Positions 24,601 to 39,600 of a stretch of DNA of 64,000 nt are shown here, in pieces (the stretch's first letter is position 1; every line of letters begins with the position of its first letter). A program made the position numbers and the translations under genes. The notes under the pieces are model-generated. The model was not told the origin of the DNA. It made no database searches and saw only the letters and a program-made list of their open reading frames with translations. The stretch is taken from assembly GCA_032622095.1 (NCBI GenBank), contig CP136062.1, positions 35,528,918 to 35,592,917 on the forward strand, given 5' to 3'. The DNA comes from Siphonodentalium dalli (Eukaryota; Mollusca; Scaphopoda; Gadilida; Siphonodentaliidae).

Positions 24601-27600
24601 GCTGACCTTTTATTGATATTGTTTTCAAATTGAAGTAAATCACTGCGAGGTAACTGCTGTTAACAAGTTCCCATTTTTCGCGGAAGTTACATCGAGACTC
24701 GCGGAGTCTCGGAAACCAGTGCTACTAAATTTATATCCAGCTAATTAATACCCGGTGTTTGGTTTGCGTTTTACTTTGAATAGGTTTCTCGTTTAACGTT
24801 GTATTGTGATACATTGATCATACCGTCCGTCCGTACACTATCTAGTTTATACTCAGCAGAATGAGGTTCCCAGAGGGTGAATTTGGTGATGCTAGCCCGC
24901 TATGTGGGGTAGCATCACTAAATTCACCCTCTGGGACCTCATACTGCAAATGACAGGCACACTATTTCAAGGCTTGCTCAAAATTAGCCATGGAAATAAG
25001 CAATGCTGTGGGAAATGCATGGCAATATTTGGAATCTAACATGCCACAGCATTAAATTTGCTGTGGGATATTTTTCCTAATTTCGAGGGCTGAATTTATC
25101 ATTGTGGAAAATGAACAAAGTAGTTGTTAGTACTTGAACAATTTCTGTCTATTTTGCAAACAAAAATAGCTAATGAGTCCCTCTTTGCGTGATGTTGGAG
25201 GTAAGTGAGAAATATAAATTTTATTCATTCAACCTTACACTTCATTTGTATCCATTTGTATTAAACTTTTGTTTTTCAGACTCGGGTGGTCGTACTCAAT
25301 GTGTCCACAACATAAGACTGCTTATGTCAAATATGAGTAATGCTGATCTGACAGAGCTGGTTAATGAGCGAATCAACAGGACATGTGACGACGATTTCTG
25401 CATCAAGGAGCGACAGTTATTTATCGACTTGCTAGCATCTCTTCAATCTCCGGATGCCCAGCGTCTAGTTGTCAGACTCATTCTCAAGAATCCTGATGCA
25501 TCGGAGGAGGACTTAAGAAGAGTGCTTATACAAATGGTCACCATTACAAATCCCATACAGGTAATGTTATACACATGGGCACAATTACAATTCCCATACA
25601 GGTACTGCTATATAAATGGTAACCATTACAAATCACATACATGTACTGCTATAGTATACATATGATCACCAACTCACCATTCCAAATCCCATACTGCTAT
25701 AGTCTATACACATGGTCACCATTACACATCATAAATGTGAGCAAGGTTTGGCTCAGTGTAAACTGGTGAACTGTCATATTGACAATTATATTCATTCATT
25801 CATCAAATAATAAGATAGTAAAACATCTTTATGCGAACATGCATCCGTCTTACATGATATTCTGAAGTCCTCGACCATCTTTACAACAATTAGACGTCAC
25901 AAAAACTGACGACTCAAGAGTCGGAATTATCAATCAATGACCAAACGTTCTAGTTTAGGCCTGGATATCTGAAAACCAACAGTTTTCCCTTTCTAGCTCA
26001 ATAAAGTTTGAGCTGTTGCCATGGGTTGGCATGTCGTTCGTGCATAAGTCCGTACATCAACAACTTCCATTGGCATGGGACACAGGTCGTGACTTTGGTC
26101 GGATCATTATGAAATTTGTCATGACATGCAGATGGTAAGCGAGTCATTTTGGGGTTATTCGGCAAAAAAAATAGCTGCCAGTGGCCATCTTGGATTTCAC
26201 AATTCAATCCATTAGCACGGGCTACAGCCGTAGCATTTGTCTGATGATAATGAAATTTGTCATGGATGTTGACATTGACATGTAGATGGGAACGAGGCTA
26301 TTTGTGGTCATACGGTAAAAACAATATGCCATGTTCGGCGATCTTGGTTTTGAGTATGAAACAATTTAAATCCATTTACCACGGGTTACAGGCCGTAACG
26401 TTGGTCTAATGATTACGAAATTTGTCAGTGTTGTTCATGTTGAGATCATGAATGACATGTAGATGGGAATGAGTCATTTTTGGGTCCTGTAGATGGGTAT
26501 GAGTCACCTTCGGCCATCTTGAATTTAAAAAATAAATCCTTTGGCACGGGCTACATGTTGCAATTTTTGTATGATTATCTTGAAATTTCTCATGGATGTT
26601 GAAATTGACATGCAGATGGGAACAAGTCATTTTTGGGTCATTCAGCAAAAAAAAAAGGCTGCCAGTGGCCATCTTGTCTTTTACTCTTTGCATGACTAAA
26701 TCCTTCATTACACCCTATAGGTCACATCTCTCGACCATCTGTTTGTCAGAAAAGTTCATATGGATCTTCGGGGTGGCCACTATATGGGAGCCTCCCTTTT
26801 TTATGAAATTCATTAAAAACATGGTCACCAGTAGCCATCTTTGATTTTAAATTTGAATCCATCGGCGCAGCCTTCTGTCTGCTTTTAATTGAAAATCATT
26901 TTGAAAATGTACAGGCATGTACAGGGAAGGATCCAGGGCTCTTTTGATACCTGTTACAGGTTTGGGCGCCCAAACTCTGGTGGCCTAAATGTCCCCAAAT
27001 TGCAAGTGGGTAGCTGAATTTTCTATATTTTGAAGGGAATGTTCTATATTTTGGAGGAAATCTTTATGATCACCTTTAGACGGGAGCTATCAAATTTGAA
27101 ATAACATTTTTGATGAAAACATGGCCAAATATCTTTGAAAAAACATGGCCACTGGCAGCCATCTTGGATTTTACTCTTTGTGATACTAAATACTTTGGCA
27201 CACCCTACAGATCTAGACCACATCCCTCATCCGATCGTCACCAAACTTCATATTATAGATCTTCGGAGTGACCACTAGATGGGAACTATCAATATTTCTA
27301 ATTTCATTGGAAAACATGCCCAATAGTAGCCATTGACAGACCCTACAGGTAATATCTCTCATTTGATTTTTACCAAATTTCATACATATTTTCGCAGTGA
27401 CCTCTAGATGGGAGTTGCCAATGTTTTACCATTATTCATTAAAAAAAACATGGGCGTCAGCAGCCATCTTGGATTACAAATTTGGATCTTTCGGCAATGG
27501 CCATTTATTGGAGAATTTTTTAAATATCTACATCCGATCGTCACCAGACTTCATATCGATATTCAGAGTGACCACTATAATACAGCCATCCAATTTTTCT

Positions 27601-30600
27601 GGATTTTGTTGAAAAACATGGCCACCGGCAGCCATCTTGGATTTTACTCTTTGTGCATGACTAAATCCTTTGGTACGCTCTTTACAATATAAAGTTGTAA
27701 CCCGCGCTAATCCTCGCCACTCAAAATTTTGGTGTTGAATGGGTCACAGTGAATCAATCTCCAAAATAAAAATGACCACTGTGTTGAGTGATTTGCTTAT
27801 CGCACACTCTTTATGTGCTGTATATAAACAAACGCTCGGCTCACACATCTATGTTTTGTGGATAGTATCATATTTGTAATAGTATTGTACTATACTATTA
27901 CTATCTTCTTAAGGAAAGTTTCATAATTTGGTAACTTTTATTTCTAATTTATAACCTATAATGAAGGCCATCCGTGCCTTTAATAAGTATAACCTATAAC
28001 GAAGACAATCTTTGCTTTTAATGATTATAACCTATAACGAAGGCCATCTATGACTTTAATAATTATAACCTATAATGAAGACATTCTTTGCCTTTAATAA
28101 TTATAACATATAACGAAGGCCATCTATGCCTTTAATAATTATAACCTATAATGAAGACAGTCTTTGCCTTTAATAATTATAACATATAATGAAGACAGTC
28201 TTTGCCTTTAATAATTATAACATATAATGAAGGCCATCCATGCCTTTAGTATTTATAACCTATAATGAAGGTCATCCACACCTTTAATAATTATAACCTA
28301 TAATGAAGGCTATCCATGTCTGTAATAATTATAACATATAATGAACGCCATTTATGCCTTTAATAATTATAACCTATAACGAAGGCCAACTGTGTCTTTA
28401 ATAATTATAACCTATAACGAAGGCAATCTGTGCCTTTAATAATTATAACCTATAACGAAGACCATCAATGCCTTTAATAATTATAACCTATAACAAAGGC
28501 CATCCTTGCCTTCAATACTTATAACCTATAACATAGGCCATGTGTGCCTTTAATAATTCTAACTTACTAGCAGGTGACCCGACTTCGTCCGGGCTTTGAC
28601 CTTGAATTGACAATTTTTAAGGTCAAGGTCAGGTCGGAGTCACTATTTGACCCGTCCAAAACACTCCCCGGACAAAATTACCCGTAGGTGTCAAATTTTG
28701 TCGAAATCCGTCCAGCAGTTTTCCCGGCGATAGCTAACAGACAAACAAACACACAGAAGTCCCAAAATATATATTAGATCATTTGTGGGTACCCGTTTCA
28801 AGGTGAAGGTCACCTCGGGCGGAAAAAACTGACCCGATGAAAATCTCCCCCATTCCCAGGAACCCCTAAGTACGAACACATATATAAGAATCACACAACA
28901 CGATCATGTCTGTACACAGACACAACACGCTCATGTCTGGACACATACACGCTCTTTATCAACGACACTGCGGATACGAACGCTCTTTAACTATCACGCG
29001 ATCAACCCATGAATTCCCATTGTGGTGGCGGGGGATTGGAGAATGAGTGCTCTGACGTACTCAGAAGCGGTGCGATGACACTCCATTTGGGATTTTACCC
29101 TTAGATAGGAAGTTTGGGCTCAATCCGTCCGGCAGTTGTCCCGGCCATAGCTAACAAACAAACAGAAGTCCCAAAATATATATTAGATAACGAAGGCCAT
29201 CCGTGCCTTTAAATTATAACCTATAATGTGCCTTTAATAATTATAACATATAAGGAAGCCCATCCATGCCTTTAATAATTATAACATATAATGAAGGCCA
29301 TCCATGCCTTTAATAATTATAACATATAAGGAAGCCCATCCATGCCTTTAATAATTATAACCCATAAATAAGGCCATCCATGCCTTTAATAATTATAACA
29401 TATAAAGAAGGCCATCCGTACCTTAAATAATAATAATTATTTATTAAGCAGTTGATATTATTACCCTATTATCTGCAGGTCATCATATTTGTGCCTTGAT
29501 CAGGATGTGACACTGTACCCTGCTCTCATATAATTTGAATGATATGGAATACTCTAGATTATTCTAGAATATTCTTGCTTTATTCAAGTTCGTTATTCCA
29601 GTCCAAAATTTGTTCCTGGTAATAAACACGAATGGTGAGAAAACAATGTCAAATCAGTAACAAATCTATGAATTCTTTATCTTGAATAAACATGAATAAA
29701 CAAGAATGTTATCATGATGACTTTGCAATAAATTCAGTTAGAGAAAAATAACCTCGAATATTAAATCTGGAATATTTTATTTTTCAGCACTGTATGAGAC
29801 TAAAATAAGTTTGAAACAAATTAAAACAGAATATATTCTAAAATGTTTGTGTTTATTCTATTCAAATTTTATACCATTTATTCATGGTGCTATATACCAC
29901 TCTATAATATTCTTGAATATTCCAGAATATTTTTCTGGAATATTCTTGACATTCGGGGGCCTGTTTCATGAAGCAATGCCATAAGATTATCTTAAGATGG
30001 ACTTAATCTAAGATCTAAGGTGGATCTTATGATGTAACTTTTCCGTTTCAAGAACGCGTTTCACAAAACAAGATTAAGTCCTACTTAAGTAGTAATTTAA
30101 GTTTGCGCGCTTTTAGACTGGCTCTCGACAATTTATTACAGCTATGCACAGAAAATGTTGGTTCTGTGTGTGCTATATGCCTAGGTACAGTGTCTGGTGA
30201 CAGATACTAGGGCGTGTCTAAGAATAATTATGATATTTTAATGCAAGGGCGATAATCAGTATAATGACTGGTGCATACTTAACTGCACGAGCGCGCTTTT
30301 TAACTGTGTTTTCGCGTCAGACCCCATCCACACATAGCTTCATGCTTCCAATGCCTATTTTATACAAACGTATCGAGCTCAAATATTTTATTGCAGTTAT
30401 TAAAGGGACTTATACATCCTAACTCAGAATGTGAACCTTCACCCATATAACATGCCATTAAAGCGACGCGAGACATATGTTCGATCCTTTCAATGCTGAT
30501 ATTATGTTCTAATACACTATACGTCTTTGAAGGATCTATAATACCAGGAAACCGAATATGTCGCCAACACGGCATACACATACAATACACCACAATGGAA

Positions 30601-33600
30601 GCACTGAGCTAAACGCTCTTTATTGATTGCCAACATTCATGGAATACTAACACAAAACGCTCTTTATTTATATTGCTATAATGTGAATAGGACTTCATAT
30701 CGTGCTCCAAATAGACTTATTTCCAATCTGAGACACATGCACTTGTAGAAGCCATATATAAATGATGTTAGTGCCATTTGCTCTGGTTCTGTTGACAAAT
30801 GTGCTAAACGCCTGTTATAATTAACAAACTGCGTATGAACTTCGAAAGTACGTTACGTTGAACGACATTCTGCATATGTGTTTTAATAAAAACCAAATCA
30901 ACGACTTCTAATAAAGAGCGTTTATAATTAACAACACGTGAACAGACGGCCGGTTCACAGGCCCCTGGGGAAAATTACTAAATACCAATATGGACTATAC
31001 CACTGGTATATTGGTATTTTAGTAATTCCCACAGGGGTCTGTGGGCCAGTTCACAGTGATATTATATGTTCTTTCGCGGATCCCGGTGTGCCCGCGTGGT
31101 CCGTATACTATATACATGCTATATATCTTTTTATTTCATAGTTAATAGATTATGATAATATACATAATAATAATAAAATAACACATATTATGTATTATTA
31201 TCTTGTTGATATATATACGGGGTACATATACAATACATTTTTACAATCAAATTATAACATAATAATATAGAAAGGCAAGTAAATAATAATAATAAAAAAC
31301 TGAGTATAAATCATTCACTATTATCCTCGATGTTAAAATGTTCGGACTAATTGTCTCAACATGATTATTGTCTACAGTGCGATTGTGTGATTTGAATCGC
31401 AAATGATGTTCAACTCTATGTAAATATATTCTTTTTGTAACAGCAATTAGAAATGTATATTCAGTCCGGTCTTGGCGGTTTACAGTTAGTAGCGGACACC
31501 CCGCCAATCTTGCAACCACTGGCCACGTCACTGCTATAGCTTACCAGTTGGTTATTAATTACTACCATTTCTGAAACACTCCTCCGTGCTAGCAAGGTGT
31601 TAATCAGTTAAATGTGTTTATAATAATATATACATGAACTAGATCCCATCCACATTTCGGACCAACCGCGGATCACAACGTAGGTCACACCAGTCTTAAC
31701 GTTAAGACCAAAGTTAAGACCATCTTAGGTTAAGACTTTGTTTGTGAAACGCACTTATGACTGAAGTTTGAACTTATGACCATCTTAAGTCCCAACTATG
31801 TCATAAGTTGCCTTCATGAAACAGGGCCCAGATCTTTAGGGTGCGTTTACACTGTGTATAGATCTGTATACATATCTATATGAAGTCACATGTCGTGCAT
31901 TACTGTCATCACACCATGATGACTAATAGTGAACGCGCGCTGACCAGTACTCTGGTAATTGACAACTCACTACGAGTCGTTTCAGTTTAGGCCAGACATA
32001 AAAATGGATCAACTATCAGCAGACAAAAGCGATTTGGTATGTGCCGTGTCAGCATATATATATAGGTCTCTTGTTTGACACCATCTGTGCGGTGGCCATT
32101 TTTGATCGGTATGGAGTGGGTATCCATGCTACAACACCCTTTATTTGACCAAATGTAGCAAAATTCCCAACTGATGACAATTCCAATAACAATGTTGACA
32201 AAATGTAGGACAATATTGTTTTTCTTAAATTAACTAGCAGTTTTGACTGGCCACGGGGAGGCAACAGGGCACAATCTGTCCATATAAGGTAGGACATTAT
32301 GCAAATATGGTCCGAAAACAATACCCCCCCCCCCCCCCCAATAACATTTCTGAAAATCAAACTACAATATCATTTTCAACCTATTATTGGTTTGGAAATT
32401 ACAATTAATGTTTTGTCAGGTTTGAAATATCCAACTGTTGAAAATTTTGACCAAGGTTGGGGTGAGACACCCCTCACACGTCCCTGTCCATCTTGAATAT
32501 ACGAAATACATGGGTGGAAATGACAACGAAAACTGAAACACATTCGCCAAGCCCGAGTAACAATTAATCAAAACAGATTTGCCTGTCGCAATGCTTCGGC
32601 GTTGACCGTGACGTATAGCGGACATGATTTGTGCTCACACGAACGAATACCGGTTCTTTCTGCGTGCATTTCTATATCAACCTGTTCGCACTAGTCTGCG
32701 TGTAGATCTGCATACAGTTATATAGCAGTGTAAATGCACCCTTATCCACCCCAGTTACATAATTAACCAGTAATTAAATGATTGATCATAAAATATTAGG
32801 CCTTTGTGACAGCTCATCTATTGCGCACATTTTGATGTTACATATATAAGTTAACCAACCTCTGTAATTTAACACAATATGTGTGTCGTGACAAATATTG
32901 CAGATGCATCACGCCTGTTTCATCATCACCATGTGTAAAAATTATAACATTGTGACAATGATCGATACCAAATCACATTGGCAATATTGACATCTAAACA
33001 AATATTCGCAATTATCAATATTCAGGGGATCAAACATCTCAGTTGCCATTGCTCAAATTGCCTGTATTTGTATGTATTTTCAGGCTGTCATCCTTGCTGT
33101 TGAGGAACAGTGTTTTCTTCACTCTCATCACATTCAAGGTGGGTATATTTCACATAAGGTTACTTAGGCCATGGTTAATTAAGTTTATGTTTTGCATCAT
33201 CCAGGATTCTGAGAAATTAATGCAAAATAATATTCATTATTCTCGATAGATCAGTAAATCAGTCATTAATTTAAGTCTGTAGTTCTGAAGTAGAAAAAGG
33301 GTTAAGTAATTATACCCCCACTCTCATAGAGAATTATACCCCCGCTCTCAGCATCCGCCCGGAGATCTATCCCTCTGTCTGTCTGCCTGTCCAGGCAGAT
33401 ATCTCAAACACCAGTTGTTGGATCTGACTGAAATTTGGTATGAATGTTCACTACAATGAGGGCATTCAATGGAGTGTTCAATCGTATTTTACCCCCACTT
33501 TTTAAAGACAAATTGGGGGTATTCTGGATTGTTTTAAACTTGGGTACTGTTCTGCCCATGTTTCAATTTGGGATAGTGGGGGTATGCCGGCATCCAAGAT

Positions 33601-36600
33601 GCAACTTATTATCTTATATCAACAGTGAAGTCTCTGATGGACTCTAAGACACAGAAAAGATCATGTCTCGCACTGGGTTCTATCGCTAAGAATCTCCACA
33701 AATCAGCTAAATCTGAAGAAGCAGCAAGACTCCGTAAGAAGCTTGAGCACTATCTACAGCCATTCAATGAAGGTAAAATTCTAACAATCTTGTAGGCTAA
33801 GCTTCCGGTTACAATATTGGAAACCCAAATATATGAGTACTAGTACAACTGAACCACGAACTAAGAGATGAAATAAAGAAAATCAGAGAGCCACAAAGAA
33901 ATGATATAGGATTGCTTAAAGTGGTGTGAAACACTCAGGTAGGGTGATTAAATAGAAATGTAGAATAATCTTGCTCAAAGTAGTTATTTTTACGAATATA
34001 AATTCAAATTTACAATACTCAGCATCATTCTCATTATATCAATTGAATTCAACGACTCTTGGTGGCGAAATCATTTGCGTTCGTTTATCGCCGTTTGTTG
34101 CGTCCCAAATCGAGATGTAAATATTTACAATTGCGCGTTGTTCAGGCGATGTTTTCTACGGAGTGGTGTGGTTGATTTCATTGAGATTTTCGCCGATGTT
34201 AGTGGAATTTTACATCCCCCCCAGTTGCCACATCACCTGAGTACTAACTTATCAGTTCAAAGCACCCGAACAAGTACATATGTTTTTAACTGTGATTATT
34301 TCTGACATCACCTAAATCATGCAATCTCAAACTGGGACCTTCACCTACTTTGAAATAAATTATAAACCTTTTCATGATGGGAGCTGCGTTGCATGGTGCA
34401 TCATTAAAGGTCCTGTGCCAGTGCATTTTTTTTATATATGCTAGTCTCCCATAGGAGGCCTCACATATATAGGAGAATGCACTGGCTTACAAGGTCAAGG
34501 TAAATATTGTAAGGCCACAGTATAGTCTTATAGATGGGATGCTCCCTATATAAGAGAATGCATAGGCACGTGGTTTTTTGCAAAATTTCAGAAAGCTCCA
34601 GTCATGGAAGTGTACACTAAATACGCCAATTTATGGGACCATCTCTGTTTATATTCAACAGAATATATGCAACAAATGAATGAATTTGACCAATGGATTG
34701 GTGCAAAATATACTAATTTTCTGTACTAACGATGCAAGCAACATGGTAATTGTAATGAAAATGAGTTATTAACTCATTTTCATTTTCATTTTAATTTCCA
34801 TGTTGTTTGCATCGTTCATATAGAGCACATGAGTGTATTTTGCACTATTACATGGTTCAAATTCATTTTTAAATGTTGCATATATTTATTTTGAGTATAA
34901 TAGGTGATGGTCCCATAAATGGCCGGATTTAAGGAACAGTTATTAACAAAGAAATTTATTACCTGCATTATTTCTTCATTGTTATAAAGTTGCCTGTCAG
35001 AAGTTCTAAAAGTTCCCAGGTTTTGAACTGGTGGAATATATTATCTCTAGATGCATTGACACTAGATCATGATACAATCTATCATATCTCCAGTCTCGTT
35101 AAAACTAGACCAAGGTTTCGTTACAATCAAAACTCAGTCTAGAGACTCTGGTACTTAAATTAATTTCAGAGATGAACGGGGAATCCCCCAGCTCAAGATA
35201 GCTCATTAATATTCATGTTTCGAAATAAAGCTCTGGCTGTTTACTGTTTTGATTGACATGCGACAATTCCCACAAAGTCATATAACAACAATGGCCGTAA
35301 CCCATAGGCTGAATAACTAAAACATCATTTCGTCAACAAGTTCATAGAATATTCTCTTGTTTTGGGTTGAGTTAATTAATGCCTATTTCATGCAATACAT
35401 TCTCTATTAAAATGTCGAGAATTTTTACTTCGCCAAAATCAGCCATGTTGTTTTTGTATGGCCTCGCTTTCTCCATCACTTCCACTTTCTGTAATACTTA
35501 TTTTTATCAACATTGGGCTGGGATTGTGAATAAATGTGGACAAAGTGGGAATAATTATTGGTTTTGCAGGAAGTTATTGATTGGTCAAGAAAGAATTCTT
35601 CAACGCATATTGGCGCAATAATTTAATAAAATAATAAAATAATTAAATCATTTATTCCATGGGAGTCCCTAGACCTTAAGTTGATTGAAATGGAACATGG
35701 TCTAGTTTTAAAAAGATTGTCAAATCACAAAAAATTATGTGAGGGTGGAGAATGGGTCAATCTGAATCTTTAACCTGTTTTATATTTTAAAGAAGAAACT
35801 AATCGTCTGAATCTCCGTAAGAAGAGATCTGCCTTGGATCATGACAAAACAACAAGACAGCATATCGTCACAAAGTTGGTTCTCATCAATAGTGTTGGAA
35901 ATGCTGGTCATTCTAGCTCGGTTCCAATCCTACAGAGTTACATGGAACCCAATAAAGGTCATGAAGGATGGCGGCGAGCAGCGGCTTATGGTATGCGCCA
36001 TCTTGCCTGTGGTGAGGTGAGTTAAATATCATATTGTGCTGCAGTAACCCATATACATAATAAGGGATTGAAGTTAAATGGAAATCAGGCCATCCATTAT
36101 TACAAATGAACGTCAGACCAAACGCAAATCCAAACTGATTTCAAGACGCGCATGGAACGTGACGGTAGCATGACGTCATGAGGTTTTTAAATATGGATAA
36201 TTATAATAAGTATGATTTGCGAAAACAGTCAACATACTTTCTAAATGTTGATAGTTGGATTCGCAAATCAGAACAAAACCTTCTCTAAATAAAATAATAA
36301 TTGTTAAAATATCTAGTAATTTAAAGAGTCTCTAAATTTTTGTAGCAGTAGAGAGGAAATAATAACACAGTTGTTAGCCAGTTTATCTTCCGACATCATT
36401 ATTTAAATATTTATATTTGGCTATTATATGCGCAAAAGAAAATTGCTTATGATCTGCACGTTATGTGTAAATTTGGCTGGAGGATCTGCTGATTTGGCAG
36501 TGCTTATTTTTTACATTACCCAATCAGAGCTTAGGATTCCCTGGAGGCAAAATGGAATTAGCGGTGCAGTAAAACCTCTCCAAACCGAACACCCTGCGGA

Positions 36601-39600
36601 CCAGCCCTACTATTCGGTTCAGAGAGGTGTTTGGTTCATAGAAAATCGCATTACGATAAGAATGTATTGATGTCGTTCATTACTAAGAGTTGTCGAAACA
36701 TTCACAACCAACTCATTATTGATTAATTTAACTTAATTTTAAAAAGTACCGAATAAAATATAAATAACAGAGATAAAACGGGGTATAACAATTAAAACAT
36801 GGTATATTAAGACATAGTACATGTTTACAATATGGAAACCATAACATTTACGGTGAATTGAAAATGTCACTGACAATATTAATGTAGCACATGTATTGCA
36901 GTTTTGTACTGTTGGATATGCGTAACAATTTAATTAGCGTTTTTTGTTCAGTGAATGCTTTAAACGAGATTATACCAGCAGGTGTCAGATTAGATAACTG
37001 CTTACAGTAATGCTCTAATTAATCGACCTCTTAACCACAGCAGAATTATGGGTAACTTTTCAGGATTTAGTCGGAAATATGGTTTGTTGCCATTCATCGG
37101 AAAGCACTTGGGGAGAGCTTTCCGATGAATGGCAACAAGCCATATTTCCGACTAAATCCTGAAAAGTTACCCATAATTCTGCTGTGGTTAAGAGGTCGAT
37201 TAATTAGAGCATTACTGTATTTCACACATTGAGTGAACAATGATGACTTCATGGAGAGTAGAGCACTGATGCTATATTTTTACATCAATTATTTCGCTGA
37301 GGTGCATGGAGTTATTTTTACGACCACTCTCCAAACTAAACACTATAATGAAGCTTGCTAAAAGTACATGAGGGCAGTGTATTGTCACAGATACAGGTTT
37401 AATCAACCTGTGACAATGAATGAGCCATCACACCATCGCGCACCTGAAATTGAAAACCAGCGAGCGATCAATTGCGCACCTAGGCCAAATACAGAGAGCG
37501 AAGTTGGCCGAACCTGATAACGCTATTTTCAGTGTCTACCCAGACGAGATTGGTTAATATTGTGTCCCATTTTCCGTTTTATTACCGCGTTGCGAGAATG
37601 CCTGTATGATGTGTCGCGAGATCAAAGGTGCCGCGACCTACTTTCCATTCACAGTGCGGTGTCAATCAACCTGCCCGACGTTTGATCACCGACACCAGTA
37701 AATTATTTGAGGTCACACGGCGTCGAATGCACTATCTGTCTGGATGATTCGTTTAAGCTAAAAATACATTTGAATGATTTCTATGTATGGCTTATGACGT
37801 CACATAAATTTCTGGAAAATCAAAGCGAGAACATGTGGCCGGGAGATGTTGATATTATTCTGTCAGCATGGAATCGGCATATTAAATTGATTCTTTATTA
37901 ATAATTATGAATTACAATTAATATAGGAGCATGTACAATATAAAACATAGTGTGTGACATTCACTTGTGCTTATGGATAGTGGATTAAGCAGTGTTAAAC
38001 CATCAAAGAGATTCACTGGATATCGAGCGTGAGTTACATGTAACTACTGGTAATTCAATTTACGCGGCATTTATGAATGTGTTTCTGGCAATCCGCTGTT
38101 TATTTTATCTTGATAGAAACTGCGCGCCGGGGCCCAAAACCCAGCGAGCGAGACTATGCGCACCTACATTTTCTTAAAATGAAAGTCTGCTGTCTGATTT
38201 CAATTTGACTTGAGGGATTGTGTCCAACAGTAGGTTATAGTAGACTTCTCAGATATGTTTGTTATGTACCAGGATAGGGTTAGGGTTACAGTAGACTTCT
38301 CAACTATGTTTGTTATGCTAAACAAATTTGTCAAACAAAATGAACAAATTTGTGTTGCCAAAAAGTGGATACAAAATATAAAGACAGTTTTTATGATGCT
38401 GATTTAGCTGGTTTAAAGGGGGCGTGTTTACACAATGAAAACATTGCTTTTCTACGCTTTTTTTTGTTGCCAATTTGTCAATTTCACCAGTTGCATCTAG
38501 TTTTTGTATCAAAACATGATTAATTATTAGCATTAATTACCCCCAAAATCACATTGTTTACAAAAAAGTGCTTTACACTGATAATATCTGATGATCTGTC
38601 AACGAAAATAATGCATATAATTTGAAGCGATATAACAATGACTTAAGCAATATTTTCAGTTCAGGGTAGTTGACTAGCACCGTTGCTGAGCAGTGATAAC
38701 TTGGCGATACTTTATTACCACCTATCATATAATGATCACAGTTATACCAGAAAAATCGTTGCATCGATCGTCTTGTACAGGAGCATTGAGTTTTCTGTGG
38801 ATTAAGGTGATGATTTACAGGTTTCTTATAAGTGGAGTAAAAAAATTTGGCTGATCCCCACAGCTAGGAATTTCTAGGCGACCGTTTTCTTTTATAAAAA
38901 CCTTCCTAATTGTGATTCCTATTGAACGTATTCAATGACAACCTTTTTGTGAAATTGTGACATCACTGGAATTTCCTTTGATTGTCTTGATTGATTTCAC
39001 TTTCACCGACAAAGCGTTACCATGGAGTAAGGACTGTGTAGACAACTGTCCGTGTGGCATGTGCTAAGGACTGTGTAGGCAACTGTCCATGTGGCATGCG
39101 CTACCGATCATGTCTTATTCAGGCATCATGTTCCTTGTAACCAACCTTGAAATAGTGTGCCTGTCATTTGCAGAATGGGGTCCCCCAGAGGGTGAATTTA
39201 GTGATGCTATCCCGCATAGTGGGCTAGCATCACCAAATTCACCCTCTGGGGACCTCATTCTGCTTACACCTCAGCAGAATGAGGTTCCCAGAGGGTGAAT
39301 TTGGTGATGCTAGCCCGCTATGCGGGGTAGCATCACTAAATTCACCCTCTGGGAACCTTATTCTGCAAATGACAGACACACTATTTCAAGGCTTGCTTGC
39401 AACCTATTTAATTGTCAGTTTCGGTGGTTGCCCTTCCTGTGGAAAAAGGGGATTGGGCTTGATATGTGGACGTTTTGTGACAAATTAGGGGTCATATTTA
39501 GGGAAGGGAATGAGGCCGCTCGACTGCATACCTGTCATATTAGCGGAAACCATGATACTACAGTAATAACATATAATAACATATGAAATATTTCAATTGA

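Noticed and set aside
27960-29430. CRISPR-like look of regularly spaced repeats
   Set aside because: Units are contiguous with no unique spacers, and the genome is eukaryotic.
35379-35621. 80-codon frame with a hydrophobic segment
   Set aside because: No family resemblance, located in an intron, and no acceptor or donor in agreement with the gene's phase chain.
38270-38295. Telomere-like AGGGTTAGGGTTA
   Set aside because: Only two units, within a local 40-bp duplication.
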